A stretch of DNA of 64,000 nucleotides, taken from positions 1,302,001 to 1,366,000 of the forward strand of contig NZ_CP041970.1 in assembly GCF_009884975.1 (NCBI RefSeq). Reading direction: 5' to 3'. The number at the start of each line of letters is the position of its first letter. Position 1 is the first letter of the stretch. A model generated the notes under the pieces. It saw only the letters and a list, made by a program, of their open reading frames with translations, ran no database searches and had not been told where the DNA came from. Positions 8,293 through 16,805 of the stretch are shown here, in pieces. Made by a program: the position numbers and the translations under genes. This DNA is from Acinetobacter dispersus. GTDB taxonomy: Bacteria; Pseudomonadota; Gammaproteobacteria; Pseudomonadales; Moraxellaceae.

Positions 8293-10395
8293 ATGCTTGA
8301 TCAAGCACTCTTAGAAGGAACATCTAAATCAGCAGCAGAACAACAGCCTGTATCAGAAGTGATTCAACTTGGATCTTTTGTATATGGAACGTGGCATTCA
8401 AGCCATCAAGATCGACGCACGGTTGTACATGCCATTACTGGCGAGCCAATCTATAGTGTCAGCAGTCATGGCATCGACATGCAGCAAGTGGTTAAATATG
8501 CCAAGCAGAATGGTGCAACACTGGCAAATTGGACCTTCCATCAACGTGCCAATGCTTTAAAACAAATTGCACAGCACCTACTTGAGCATAAAGAAGATTT
8601 TTATCAGCTTGCCTATGCAACAGGTGCAACACGCAAAGATGCCTGGATTGATATTGAAGGTGGAATTCAGACCTTATTTGCCTACTCAAGTTTGGTACGT
8701 CGAGAGCTGAATGATGAAAAAATTATTACCGAAGACAGTTGGATTCAACTTTCAAAAAATGGCACTTTTGGCGCCAAGCATATTTTAAGCCCTAAATCGG
8801 GTGTGGCAGTTCATATCAATGCATTTAACTTCCCAATTTGGGGAATGTTAGAAAAAATTGCCCCGACGCTATTGGCTGGCGTGCCGTGTATTGTTAAACC
8901 TGCAACTGACGGTGCTCAACTCACCCAAGTAGTTGTTAAAGCGATTGAAGATACGCAACTTCTACCGAAAGGATCACTACAACTCATTTGCGGACAAATT
9001 GATGATCTTTTTGATTATTTAGGTCCACAAGATAGTGTAACCTTTACAGGCTCAGCCTACACTGGCCAAAAACTCCGTAACCACCCACATCTCAATAAAT
9101 ATTCAATTCCATTTAGTATGGAAGCTGATTCTGTCAACAGTGCCATCCTAAGCCCTGAAGCAGATGAAACCACAGTTGATCTGTTTGTACGTGAAGTTTT
9201 CCGAGAAATGACCACCAAAGCTGGACAAAAATGTACGGCCATCCGCCGTGCTTTCGTACCACAAGCACAACTTGAGCAAGTACAACAAAAGCTGATTGCT
9301 AAACTGGAAAAAGTGATTGTGGGCGATCCACAGAAACAAGACACCACAATGGGAGCATTAGCAAGCCCTAAACAAAAGTTGGATGTTGCAAACAAAGTTG
9401 CAGAACTGGCTAAAGATGCAAAAATTGTTTTTGGTGGTACAACAAATTTTAAATTTAATGCAGCTACTCCTGAAAATGGCGCATTCTTCCCACCAACACT
9501 TCTTCTCTGTGAACAACCATTGCAAGCCACGCATGTACACACCACCGAAGCCTTTGGTCCAGTGTGTACGCTTATGCCATATCAATCCATTGATGAGCTT
9601 GCCGATTTAGTGGCACGTGGTGAAGGTAGTCTGGTTGCATCCGTTGTCAAAAACAGTCATGAAAACATTGAACAGATTATTCAGAAAATAGCACCTTGGC
9701 ATGGTCGAGTTCATATTCTGGATGAAGAATCTGCCAAAGAAAGTACAGGTCATGGCTCGCCACTACCTCATTTGATTCATGGCGGTCCTGGTCGTGCTGG
9801 TGGTGGTGAAGAACTGGGTGGCATTCGCGCAGTCAAACATTATATGCAACGGACTGCGATTCAAGGTTCGCCAAATAGCTTGACTCAAATTACCCACTCA
9901 TGGACAGCAGGCTCAAACATCAAGCAAGACCGCGTACATCCTTTTAAAAAGGATTTTGATGAACTGGTCATTGGTGAACGTTTACTGACAGCGCGTCGTA
10001 CAGTGACCGAAGCAGATATTGTCAATTTCGCCTGCTTAAGTGGTGATTATTTCTATGCACATACTGACAAAATTGCAGCAGCAGATTCATTCTTTGGTGA
10101 ACGTGTCGCACATGGCTATTTTATCGTATCTGCAGCAGCAGGATTGTTCGTCGATGCCGCACAAGGCCCCGTGATTGCCAACTACGGTATGGACAACTTA
10201 CGCTTTGTTGAGCCAGTGAAAATTGGTGATTCAATCCGTGTTGAACTGACCTGCAAACAAAAAACACCAAAACCACAAAAAGACTTATCACAACCTGCAC
10301 ATGGTGTGGTGGTATGGGATATAAAAGTGAAAAACCAACGCGACGAACTGGTTGCCACTTACGACATCCTAACACTGGTCGCTCGCGCAGCTTAA
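8293..10395 (+). CDS. paaZ: Bifunctional aldehyde dehydrogenase / oxepin-CoA hydrolase PaaZ
   Basis: A 700-residue fusion enzyme. The C-terminal MaoC-type domain hydrolytically opens oxepin-CoA; the N-terminal aldehyde dehydrogenase oxidises the resulting semialdehyde to 3-oxo-5,6-dehydrosuberyl-CoA. The dehydrogenase part shows HINAFNFPIWGMLEKIAPTL, the NAD motif VTFTGSAYTGQKL and the catalytic Cys in KAGQKCTAIRR near residue 315. The hydratase part shows VNFACLSGDYFYAHTD and RVAHGYFIVSAAAG (D...H plus HG). The length is normal. GGAG is 8 bases upstream of the ATG. It is divergent from paaABCDE and followed by a small DUF1330 gene. Confidence 0.95.
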   Translation: MLDQALLEGTSKSAAEQQPVSEVIQLGSFVYGTWHSSHQDRRTVVHAITGEPIYSVSSHGIDMQQVVKYAKQNGATLANWTFHQRANALKQIAQHLLEHKEDFYQLAYATGATRKDAWIDIEGGIQTLFAYSSLVRRELNDEKIITEDSWIQLSKNGTFGAKHILSPKSGVAVHINAFNFPIWGMLEKIAPTLLAGVPCIVKPATDGAQLTQVVVKAIEDTQLLPKGSLQLICGQIDDLFDYLGPQDSVTFTGSAYTGQKLRNHPHLNKYSIPFSMEADSVNSAILSPEADETTVDLFVREVFREMTTKAGQKCTAIRRAFVPQAQLEQVQQKLIAKLEKVIVGDPQKQDTTMGALASPKQKLDVANKVAELAKDAKIVFGGTTNFKFNAATPENGAFFPPTLLLCEQPLQATHVHTTEAFGPVCTLMPYQSIDELADLVARGEGSLVASVVKNSHENIEQIIQKIAPWHGRVHILDEESAKESTGHGSPLPHLIHGGPGRAGGGEELGGIRAVKHYMQRTAIQGSPNSLTQITHSWTAGSNIKQDRVHPFKKDFDELVIGERLLTARRTVTEADIVNFACLSGDYFYAHTDKIAAADSFFGERVAHGYFIVSAAAGLFVDAAQGPVIANYGMDNLRFVEPVKIGDSIRVELTCKQKTPKPQKDLSQPAHGVVVWDIKVKNQRDELVATYDILTLVARAA

Positions 10396-10470
10396 TACAT
10401 GAGCGTTGATGGATATGACATCGTATCCATCAACAAATCAACACTTAGTCTCTATCCATCAGGAAAGCAA

Positions 10471-10761
10471 ATGAGCGCATATATCATTTTGATTCGTAAA
10501 GAACTGAAAAATAAAGATGAGATGAAAACCTATACATCTTTAGCACGCAAAGCGAGCCAAGGCTTTGATGCTGAACCGATTGTGTTTTATGGTCAGTCTA
10601 TTGCTTTGGAAAATATCGAAAGCGACGGCGTGGCCATCATTAAATTTAGCAGTATGCAGGAAGCTCAAAATTGGTATCACAGTGATGCCTATCAAGAAGC
10701 TAAAAAACACCGAGATCTTGGAGGCGAATATATGGTGATTCTGACTGAAGGATTAAACTAG
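10471..10761 (+). CDS. DUF1330 family protein
   Basis: A 96-residue protein resembling DUF1330, small dimeric alpha/beta-barrel proteins of unknown function. The pattern fits: N-terminal strand SAYIILIRKEL, then DAEPIVFYGQS, VAIIKFSSMQEAQNWYHSDAYQEAKKHR (typical DUF1330 central motif) and a last strand YMVILTEG. The open frame extends to 10399, but AGGAAAG directly before the ATG at 10471 marks the real start. It lies 75 bases after paaZ and is probably co-transcribed, so it may assist phenylacetate use; that is inference. Confidence 0.75.
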   Translation: MSAYIILIRKELKNKDEMKTYTSLARKASQGFDAEPIVFYGQSIALENIESDGVAIIKFSSMQEAQNWYHSDAYQEAKKHRDLGGEYMVILTEGLN

Positions 10762-11173
10762 ACAATTCAAACAAAATTAAATTACATATTTTTTTTAATT
10801 ATTTAATTTAAGAATCACTTTAAAAATTATTTTAACAATAATATAAATAGTCACGCCTATACTTTTTTAAACCAAAAATCTCCCACAGCCAATGCATGTT
10901 TATTTACATTTCATAAAAACATGAAAATTCAATAAAATAATTAAAATAAATACAACAATAACAATAATAAAAATAAAATTAACCTCAAATATAGATTTCT
11001 TATTTCTTGTAAAAATCATTCTATTTTTTCAGTCAAATTAAAAATTAAGCTTTATTTAAGAATAGCTATTGAATCAAACCTATAAAATAAAATAGACTAA
11101 AAATGACACTAAATTATAAAAATAAAATTTATTTAGTATCATTTAATCCACAGTCATCATAGGAAGATGCAGA
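10762..11173. other. Very AT-rich 412-base gap
   Basis: Between the DUF1330 gene and the MFS permease the sequence is dominated by A and T runs. I found no open frame with a ribosome site, no clear terminator hairpin and no RNA gene. It presumably holds the promoter of the permease; AGGAAG at 11161-11166 is the permease ribosome site. Confidence 0.6.
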
Positions 11174-12586
11174 ATGAATGATAACCACCCAGAAGGTATG
11201 CTCAGGAATGAGCAAAAGGCAGAGCTATCGCCTGAACAAGTGATTCAAATACATCCAGAGCCGCATTTAGAACGCGAACGTTATGGCTACCAATGGTATG
11301 TCGTCGTGATTTGCATGTTGGCTTATATTCTTTCATTTGTAGATCGTCAAATTTTATCCTTGATGATCGAACCCATTAAACATGACCTGATGCTATCCGA
11401 CACCCAATTTAGTCTATTGCAAGGTTTGGCTTTTTCTTTGTTCTATGCCTTTATGGGCATCCCGATTGCCGCACTCGCTGATAAGAAATCACGGATTAAG
11501 ATTATTTCGATTGGTATTGCATTCTGGAGCTTAGCAACAGCCGCATGTGGCTTAAGTAAAAACTTTGCTCAGATGTTTCTCGCACGATTAGGTGTAGGTG
11601 CTGGTGAAGCTGCATTATCCCCTGCTTTTTACTCCATCGTGACCGATTTATTCCCCAAAGAGAAACTAGGTCGTGCGTTAGGGCTATATGCGATTGGTGC
11701 TTTTATTGGCTCTGGTTTGGCTTTTTTAATTGGCGGTTATGTGATTAGTCTTTTAAAAAATGTTGATTCAGTCGTCCTGCCAGTCATTGGTCAATTAAAA
11801 ACATGGCAACTCACCTTCTTTATCGTCGGGCTTCCAGGTGTTTTACTCGCTTTAGTTATGATTTTAACGGTAAAGGAACCAACACGAAAAGGCTTAAAAG
11901 TTGATCAAAATGGGCAGGTAATCCAAGCATCATTTAAAAACTCTATTGCCTTTATTAAAACCCATAAAAAGACCTTCTTTTGTCACTTTATTGGTTTCTC
12001 GTTCTATACCATGATGTTGTATTCACTGCTTGGATGGGCACCTGCATTTTACATGCGACACTTTGGCCTAGATGCCAGCCAAACAGGCTATATTCTCGGC
12101 AGTATTATTTTGGTTGCAAACACGGCTGGAGCACTATTTTGTGGATGGCTCATCGATTATTTCTCTAAAAAGGGTTATAGCGATGCAGCGATTCGAGCAG
12201 GAATGATCGGCTGTACTGCACTTATTGTTCCAAGTGTGCTGTTTACTCAAGTCGATAATATGTATTTATCCTTTGCCTTAATTTTTGTGGCTATGTTTTT
12301 CTCAACCTTTCCGATTCCCGCATCGGCTGCTGCAACTCAAATGCTTACCCCAAACCAGTTACGTGCTCAGGTCTCAGCGAAATTTCTACTGGTTTCAAAT
12401 TTGATTGCTTTAGGTGTAGGTACAACCGCTGTTGCACTATTAACGGATAAATATTTTCAAAATACGTTGATGGTGGGTAACTCCATCTCAATTGTAAATG
12501 CAGTTGCAGGCTTACTCGGGGTATTTCTGCTCTACATAGGCTGCAAATATTATCGTGAAAGTATCAAACACGAACAACTCGGCTAA
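11174..12586 (+). CDS. MFS transporter
   Basis: A 470-residue major facilitator superfamily permease of the inner membrane. After a polar tail of about 40 residues come about 12 hydrophobic segments, starting with YVVVICMLAYILSFVDRQILSL. The loop 2-3 signature is degenerate (GIPIAALADKKSRIKI), and ARLGVGAGEAALSPAFYSIVTDLFP follows in TM4-5, as in spinster-like and organic-acid permeases. Substrate is not determined by sequence. The neighbours (paa genes on the left, an OprD-like porin and acyl-CoA dehydrogenases on the right) suggest an aromatic or carboxylic acid. AGGAAG precedes the ATG. Confidence 0.85.
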   Translation: MNDNHPEGMLRNEQKAELSPEQVIQIHPEPHLERERYGYQWYVVVICMLAYILSFVDRQILSLMIEPIKHDLMLSDTQFSLLQGLAFSLFYAFMGIPIAALADKKSRIKIISIGIAFWSLATAACGLSKNFAQMFLARLGVGAGEAALSPAFYSIVTDLFPKEKLGRALGLYAIGAFIGSGLAFLIGGYVISLLKNVDSVVLPVIGQLKTWQLTFFIVGLPGVLLALVMILTVKEPTRKGLKVDQNGQVIQASFKNSIAFIKTHKKTFFCHFIGFSFYTMMLYSLLGWAPAFYMRHFGLDASQTGYILGSIILVANTAGALFCGWLIDYFSKKGYSDAAIRAGMIGCTALIVPSVLFTQVDNMYLSFALIFVAMFFSTFPIPASAAATQMLTPNQLRAQVSAKFLLVSNLIALGVGTTAVALLTDKYFQNTLMVGNSISIVNAVAGLLGVFLLYIGCKYYRESIKHEQLG

Positions 12587-12599
12587 AAATTGTTACCCT

Positions 12600-12626
12600 C
12601 CTTCCTTCAAGTTGTATGAAGGAAGG
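12600..12626. terminator. Perfect 10-bp hairpin after the MFS gene
   Basis: CCTTCCTTCA (12600-12609) pairs exactly with TGAAGGAAGG (12617-12626) around a 7-base loop, 14 bases after the permease stop. There is no T run on the right, so it is not a textbook intrinsic terminator. It may stabilise the mRNA or attenuate read-through into the porin gene. Confidence 0.5.
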
Positions 12627-12689
12627 TGCTCAATCTGAATTTTAAAATAATAGCGTCGAGGAATGGCGTACTAAAATTGGATATGGATT

Positions 12690-13958
12690 ATGAATCACGT
12701 ACATAAATTTAACCCGTTATACTTAAGAGCAGCAATTTTATTCGTCATGCTTGGATGCTCCAGCCCGATAGTTGTTGCAGCTGAAAACGGCAAATCTACT
12801 CAGGAAGAGTGGAAATTTACCCTGAAAAATGCCTATATCAACCGCGACTATGACAACCCAAACCTTAAAGATACAGGCAGTTGGTCACAGGCAGCTTCGT
12901 TATTTTATACATCTCAACTACATGACACACCGCTACAAATCGCAGATAAGCCTATCACGATTGGTGCAGATGCTTCTGTTCAATATGCAGTGCGTTTAAG
13001 TAAAGACAAGCATGTAGCTGATACCGTCTTACCATTTGAAACACAAACTCAATCACAAGCGTCTGACTTTTTAAAATATGGAGCAACACTTAAACTTGGT
13101 TATGACAAAACCTTGTTAAGTATTGGTGAACTGTGGCTTGATCTACCTGTAACCGCAGTTGACAACAGCCGCCAGTTACTCGCTTCCTATTGGGGCGCTA
13201 ACTTAAAGTCACAACTTTCTGATCAGCTCTATGCCGAAATAGGCCGAGTAACCAAAGTATCTCCTCGCAATGAAGAAGATTTTCGCAAGTTCTCCTTTAC
13301 TTCCAATGGTAAAACCGAATATTCCGATGGTTTAAATTATCTGGATTTACGCTATCAGTTCACTCCATCCCTTAAAGCAGAATATTACTTTGCTAATTTA
13401 GAAGACTTATACAACAAGCACTATCTAGGCTTAGACCATACATGGAAGCAACCAAATTTCAGCCTTAACTCCAAGTTCAAGTATTTCAATGCCAAAAATG
13501 ATGGCAATAACTTTGATATTGATGCCCAAAATATTGGAATTCTGGAAATGTTAAAAGCGAATAATCAGTCCTTTGGTTTAGGTTATCAGCAGATTATAGG
13601 TGAGTCCGCTTATCCGCTGCCTGACGGCTTCCTACCTGAAACCTATTTTATTAACTGGAATGCCACAGGCTTCTTTAAAAAGAATGAAAAGTCTTATCAC
13701 CTGATGTATGGCTATGATTTTAAGGACTACGTGCCTGGGCTAAATGCGATGGTGAAATATGTCTATGGTCATGATTTTAAAGCAGCCAATGGTGAGAAAA
13801 ATCACGAGACTGAATCCAATCTTATTCTGAACTACGCCTTTCAACAGCCCTATCTCAAAGGCTTTGCACTGCAATACATCCGCATTGACTATGATGTGGA
13901 ACACGGTAATGACTTTGGCGAGGACCGTTTGTTTGTGAACTATAGTAAACGCTTCTAA
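12690..13958 (+). CDS. OprD-like outer membrane porin
   Basis: A 422-residue outer membrane beta-barrel protein. A signal peptide (LYLRAAILFVMLGCSSPIVVAAEN, probable cut after VVAA) is followed by WKFTLKNAYINRDYDN, which resembles the OprD family start (ARNYYFNRDF type). Many amphipathic strands follow, and the protein ends ...FVNYSKRF, with terminal Phe as BamA recognition signal. OprD-type porins admit amino acids, aromatic acids and similar small nutrients. It probably works with the permease 103 bases upstream. A Cys preceded by LG in the signal looks like a lipobox, but a lipoprotein is unlikely for a barrel ending in Phe. Confidence 0.8.
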   Translation: MNHVHKFNPLYLRAAILFVMLGCSSPIVVAAENGKSTQEEWKFTLKNAYINRDYDNPNLKDTGSWSQAASLFYTSQLHDTPLQIADKPITIGADASVQYAVRLSKDKHVADTVLPFETQTQSQASDFLKYGATLKLGYDKTLLSIGELWLDLPVTAVDNSRQLLASYWGANLKSQLSDQLYAEIGRVTKVSPRNEEDFRKFSFTSNGKTEYSDGLNYLDLRYQFTPSLKAEYYFANLEDLYNKHYLGLDHTWKQPNFSLNSKFKYFNAKNDGNNFDIDAQNIGILEMLKANNQSFGLGYQQIIGESAYPLPDGFLPETYFINWNATGFFKKNEKSYHLMYGYDFKDYVPGLNAMVKYVYGHDFKAANGEKNHETESNLILNYAFQQPYLKGFALQYIRIDYDVEHGNDFGEDRLFVNYSKRF

Positions 13959-13967
13959 GAAGAAATC

Positions 13968-14007
13968 ATGATCACTGGCAGCCATTCCGATATGACCCAG
14001 TGATCAT
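13968..14007. terminator. 11-bp inverted repeat after the porin gene
   Basis: ATGATCACTGG (13968-13978) and CCAGTGATCAT (13997-14007) form a perfect 11-bp stem with an 18-base loop, starting 10 bases after the porin stop. There is no T tract, so termination would be weak or factor-assisted. Confidence 0.5.
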
Positions 14008-14225
14008 ACAACGATTCAATAACATCAGCAGTCTGTCAGTTTGGTCAATTTTTTTTAATTTCATTTTTTGTTATTTTTTAAAAGTCATTAAAAAACAAAT
14101 GGATAAAATAGCATAGTTAGTCAAATTACCCTTTATCTTTCTCCAATCGGCATGTCAAACAAGACATAGTCTTTTTCATTGGAGCATGTCAGCATAATTT
14201 TACAACCATCCTCTAGGATAAAACC
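14008..14225 (+). promoter_or_regulatory. Control region before the acyl-CoA dehydrogenase pair
   Basis: This leader contains CTCCAAT (14141-14147) with ATTGGAG (14178-14184) as an inverted repeat. Two direct copies of GCATGTCA occur (14150-14157 and 14184-14191), and ATGTC/GACAT flank AAACAA at 14152-14167. Such nested symmetry suggests a regulator site. AGGA at about 14216 is the ribosome site of the next gene. Confidence 0.35.
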
Positions 14226-15521
14226 ATGTCGAATATGATGAATAAAGCGCAAGGATTTGGGCTATCTTTGATCACAAAAATCGCAGGAAGCGAAGTACTT
14301 GATCAACTCAAATTAAGAAAATTTGTAGAGAAATCATTATATCAAGGTTCAAAAACTGGCTTTAAAGTACTGACAAAAACACAAAAAGCATTTAAGCCAC
14401 AAGCGATCGATAAACAACGTCTGCCAAATCAGGTCAATAAAAATCTGTTTGATCTCAGTCTGACTGAAGAACAACAAATGACCGTTGACGCGATGTCACA
14501 ATTTGCTGAAGAAGTTTTATATGCTTTGGCGCATGATGCAGACCATAATGCACAGTTTCCAGAACAACTTTGGCAACACCTAGTCGATTTAGGCTTGAAT
14601 TACTATGCATTACCAGAGGCTTTAGGTGGTGTTGCAGCTGAACAAAATATTGTCAGTAATATCCTGATTGCCGAGAGTCTTGCTAAGGGAGATTTTAGTT
14701 TAACTGCTGGACTACTGAGCAGTTTCAGTATAATTAATGCAATCACGCGTTGGGGTTCAACCCAAGTCCAATCGATGTATTTACCTGTGTTTGCAGAAGA
14801 TACTGATGTCACCGCAAGCTTCGCTTTTCAAGAAGCAACGCCTGCTTTTAATCCATTCCAGTTAAAAACCACAGCAACCGAAGCCAATGGACAATTCTAT
14901 ATCACCGGTGAAAAAACCTTAGTGGTTCTAGGTGATACTGCGGATGTATTCCTTGTGAGTGCAGAGTTTAATGGTCAGCCTGATATTTTCGTGGTGCAAT
15001 CTAATGAAAGCATCTCCATTAAAGCCAACCCTGCAATGGGATTAAAAGCCGCTGAAACTGCAACACTGCAATTCAATCAGACTCCTGCCTTACGTTTAGG
15101 CGACAGCGATTTTGATTACACTGCATTTGTTGATCTTGGCAATCTGATGTGGTGTGCCATGTCTATTGGGACCTGTGAAGCAATCAAAGCATACTGTATC
15201 AAATATGCCAATGAACGTACTGCCTTTGGTGAACCAATCTCGCACCGTCAAAGTGTTGCCTTTATGATTGCGGATATGGCCATTGAAATCGATGCCATGC
15301 GCATGCTGGTGCTCAATGCAGCAAGCTTGGCAGAAGTAGGCAAACCGTTTCATCGAGAAGCCTATTTAGCCCGCCTGCTCTGTGCAGAAAAATCAATGAA
15401 AATCGGTACAGATGGTGTGCAGATCTTAGGTGGTCATGGCTTTACCAAAGAACATCCTGTTGAGCGCTGGTACCGCGATCTACGTGCAACTGCAGTCTTA
15501 CATTCTGGCTTACATGCTTAA
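14226..15521 (+). CDS. Acyl-CoA dehydrogenase-like protein, catalytic Glu replaced
   Basis: A 431-residue flavoprotein-family member. The N-terminal helical domain starts near residue 75 (FDLSLTEEQQMTVDAMSQFAEEVL), with PEALGGVAAEQNIVSNILIAESLAKGD next. The C-terminal domain has YANERTAFGEPISHRQSVAFMIADMAIEIDAMR and ILGGHGFTKEHPVERWYRDLRA. The flavin/substrate loop is degenerate: FAFQEATPAFNPF where active enzymes have AITEPxxGSD. At the position of the usual catalytic Glu (R-D-x-R-x5-E-G-T) it reads RDLRATAVLHSG, so His426 stands there, and the chain stops 5 residues later. It lies 22 bases before a complete paralogue. It may be a non-catalytic partner subunit; that is inference. Confidence 0.85.
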   Translation: MSNMMNKAQGFGLSLITKIAGSEVLDQLKLRKFVEKSLYQGSKTGFKVLTKTQKAFKPQAIDKQRLPNQVNKNLFDLSLTEEQQMTVDAMSQFAEEVLYALAHDADHNAQFPEQLWQHLVDLGLNYYALPEALGGVAAEQNIVSNILIAESLAKGDFSLTAGLLSSFSIINAITRWGSTQVQSMYLPVFAEDTDVTASFAFQEATPAFNPFQLKTTATEANGQFYITGEKTLVVLGDTADVFLVSAEFNGQPDIFVVQSNESISIKANPAMGLKAAETATLQFNQTPALRLGDSDFDYTAFVDLGNLMWCAMSIGTCEAIKAYCIKYANERTAFGEPISHRQSVAFMIADMAIEIDAMRMLVLNAASLAEVGKPFHREAYLARLLCAEKSMKIGTDGVQILGGHGFTKEHPVERWYRDLRATAVLHSGLHA

Positions 15522-15543
15522 TTGACGACCTAAGGAGAATACA

Positions 15544-16743
15544 ATGAACTTACAAAGTCCTAAAAAATTCAAAATGATGGTCGATCAAGCACATGAAGTT
15601 GCATTGAATGTACTACGCCCAATCTCACGCAAATATGATAAAGCCGAACATGCCTATCCAAAAGAGCTCGATATGCTTGCTTCTTTGATTGATGGTATGA
15701 ACGAAGGCGGTGAAGGTATTAATGCTGGTGCAGCAGTGGGCAAACGAGGTGAAACTGAATCTGGCAATAAAAATGGCAATAATATGTCAACCGCTCTGGG
15801 TGTGATTGAAATGTGCTATGGCGATACAGGCCTGTTACTTACTATGCCGCGCCAAGGTTTAGGAAATTCAGCCATTGCTGCGGTTGCCAATGATGAACAA
15901 CTAGAGCGTTTTAAAAATACATGGGCTGCCATGGCAATTACCGAGCCTGGTTGTGGCTCTGATTCTGCAGCAATTCGTACTACTGCCACTAAAGATGGTG
16001 ATGAATACATTCTCAACGGTGAGAAAATCTTTGTCACTTCAGGTGAGCGTGCTGACTCTGTGGTGGTTTGGGCAACTTTGGATAAAAAACTAGGTCGTGC
16101 TGCAATCAAATCTTTTGTTGTACCAAAAGGTACAGCAGGAATGAAAGTCGAACGTCTTGAGCACAAACTGGGGATTAAAGCCTCGGATACTGCCGTAATT
16201 AGCTTTATTGACTGCCGTGTTTCTGCTGCTAATTTATTGGGCAATGCAGAAATCGATGTTGCCAAAGGCTTTGCAGGCGTGATGGAAACTTTTGATAATA
16301 CCCGCCCACTGGTTGCAGCAATGGCCATTGGTTGTGCTAAAGCCTCTTTGGAACGTATCAAAGAACTCTTTAAAGATCAGCTTGATGCAGACTATAAAAC
16401 ACCATATTTACAGACCTCAAACCTTGCTGCACAGATTTATCGCATGGAAGCTGAATGGGAAGCTGCCCGCTTGTTAACGATCAAAGCAACTTGGATGGCA
16501 GACAATAAAAAGCCAAACTCTAAAGAAGCTTCGATTGCGAAGGCAAAAGCGGGTCGCGTATGCAATGAGATCACACTGAAATGTGTCGAACTTGCTGCAA
16601 GTGTTGGTTATGCTGAGGATGAATTACTGGAAAAATGGGCACGTGACTCAAAAATTTTGGATATTTTTGAAGGTACCCAACAAATTCAGCAACTGATCAT
16701 TGCCCGTCGCGAATTAGGTAAATCATCAAGTGAATTAAAGTAA
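15544..16743 (+). CDS. Acyl-CoA dehydrogenase
   Basis: A 399-residue acyl-CoA dehydrogenase that would oxidise an acyl-CoA to the 2,3-enoyl-CoA with FAD. It has the FAD/substrate signature WAAMAITEPGCGSDSAAIRTTA and NGEKIFVTSGERADS. The C-terminal signature ILDIFEGTQQIQQLIIARRELG carries the canonical catalytic Glu. The substrate is not evident; an unusual glycine-rich insert (MNEGGEGINAGAAVGKRGE) occurs near residues 58-76. AAGGAGA precedes the ATG. It is probably co-transcribed with, and may assemble with, the preceding degenerate paralogue. Confidence 0.9.
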   Translation: MNLQSPKKFKMMVDQAHEVALNVLRPISRKYDKAEHAYPKELDMLASLIDGMNEGGEGINAGAAVGKRGETESGNKNGNNMSTALGVIEMCYGDTGLLLTMPRQGLGNSAIAAVANDEQLERFKNTWAAMAITEPGCGSDSAAIRTTATKDGDEYILNGEKIFVTSGERADSVVVWATLDKKLGRAAIKSFVVPKGTAGMKVERLEHKLGIKASDTAVISFIDCRVSAANLLGNAEIDVAKGFAGVMETFDNTRPLVAAMAIGCAKASLERIKELFKDQLDADYKTPYLQTSNLAAQIYRMEAEWEAARLLTIKATWMADNKKPNSKEASIAKAKAGRVCNEITLKCVELAASVGYAEDELLEKWARDSKILDIFEGTQQIQQLIIARRELGKSSSELK

Positions 16744-16760
16744 GAATTTGATGAGTCAAA

Positions 16761-16789
16761 AAAAAGGACGTTGCAATAACGTCCTTTTT
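16761..16789. terminator. Bidirectional intrinsic terminator
   Basis: AAAAAGGACGTT (16761-16772), a GCAAT loop, then AACGTCCTTTTT (16778-16789): a 12-bp stem with A and T runs on either side. It lies between the convergent acyl-CoA dehydrogenase and gor genes and can serve both. Confidence 0.9.
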
Positions 16790-16805
16790 ATATCCAGACC
16801 ATTAA

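Noticed and set aside
9057..9545. 162-codon frame antisense to paaZ, Cys- and Ser-rich
   Set aside because: It is the mirror frame of the strongly coding aldehyde dehydrogenase domain and has no supporting start signal.
12690..12770. Lipobox-like LGC in the OprD-like porin signal
   Set aside because: The protein is a predicted barrel ending in Phe, and a signal peptidase I site (VVAA) lies just downstream.
15816..16361. 181-codon frame antisense to the second acyl-CoA dehydrogenase
   Set aside because: It is a shadow of a conserved gene on the other strand.
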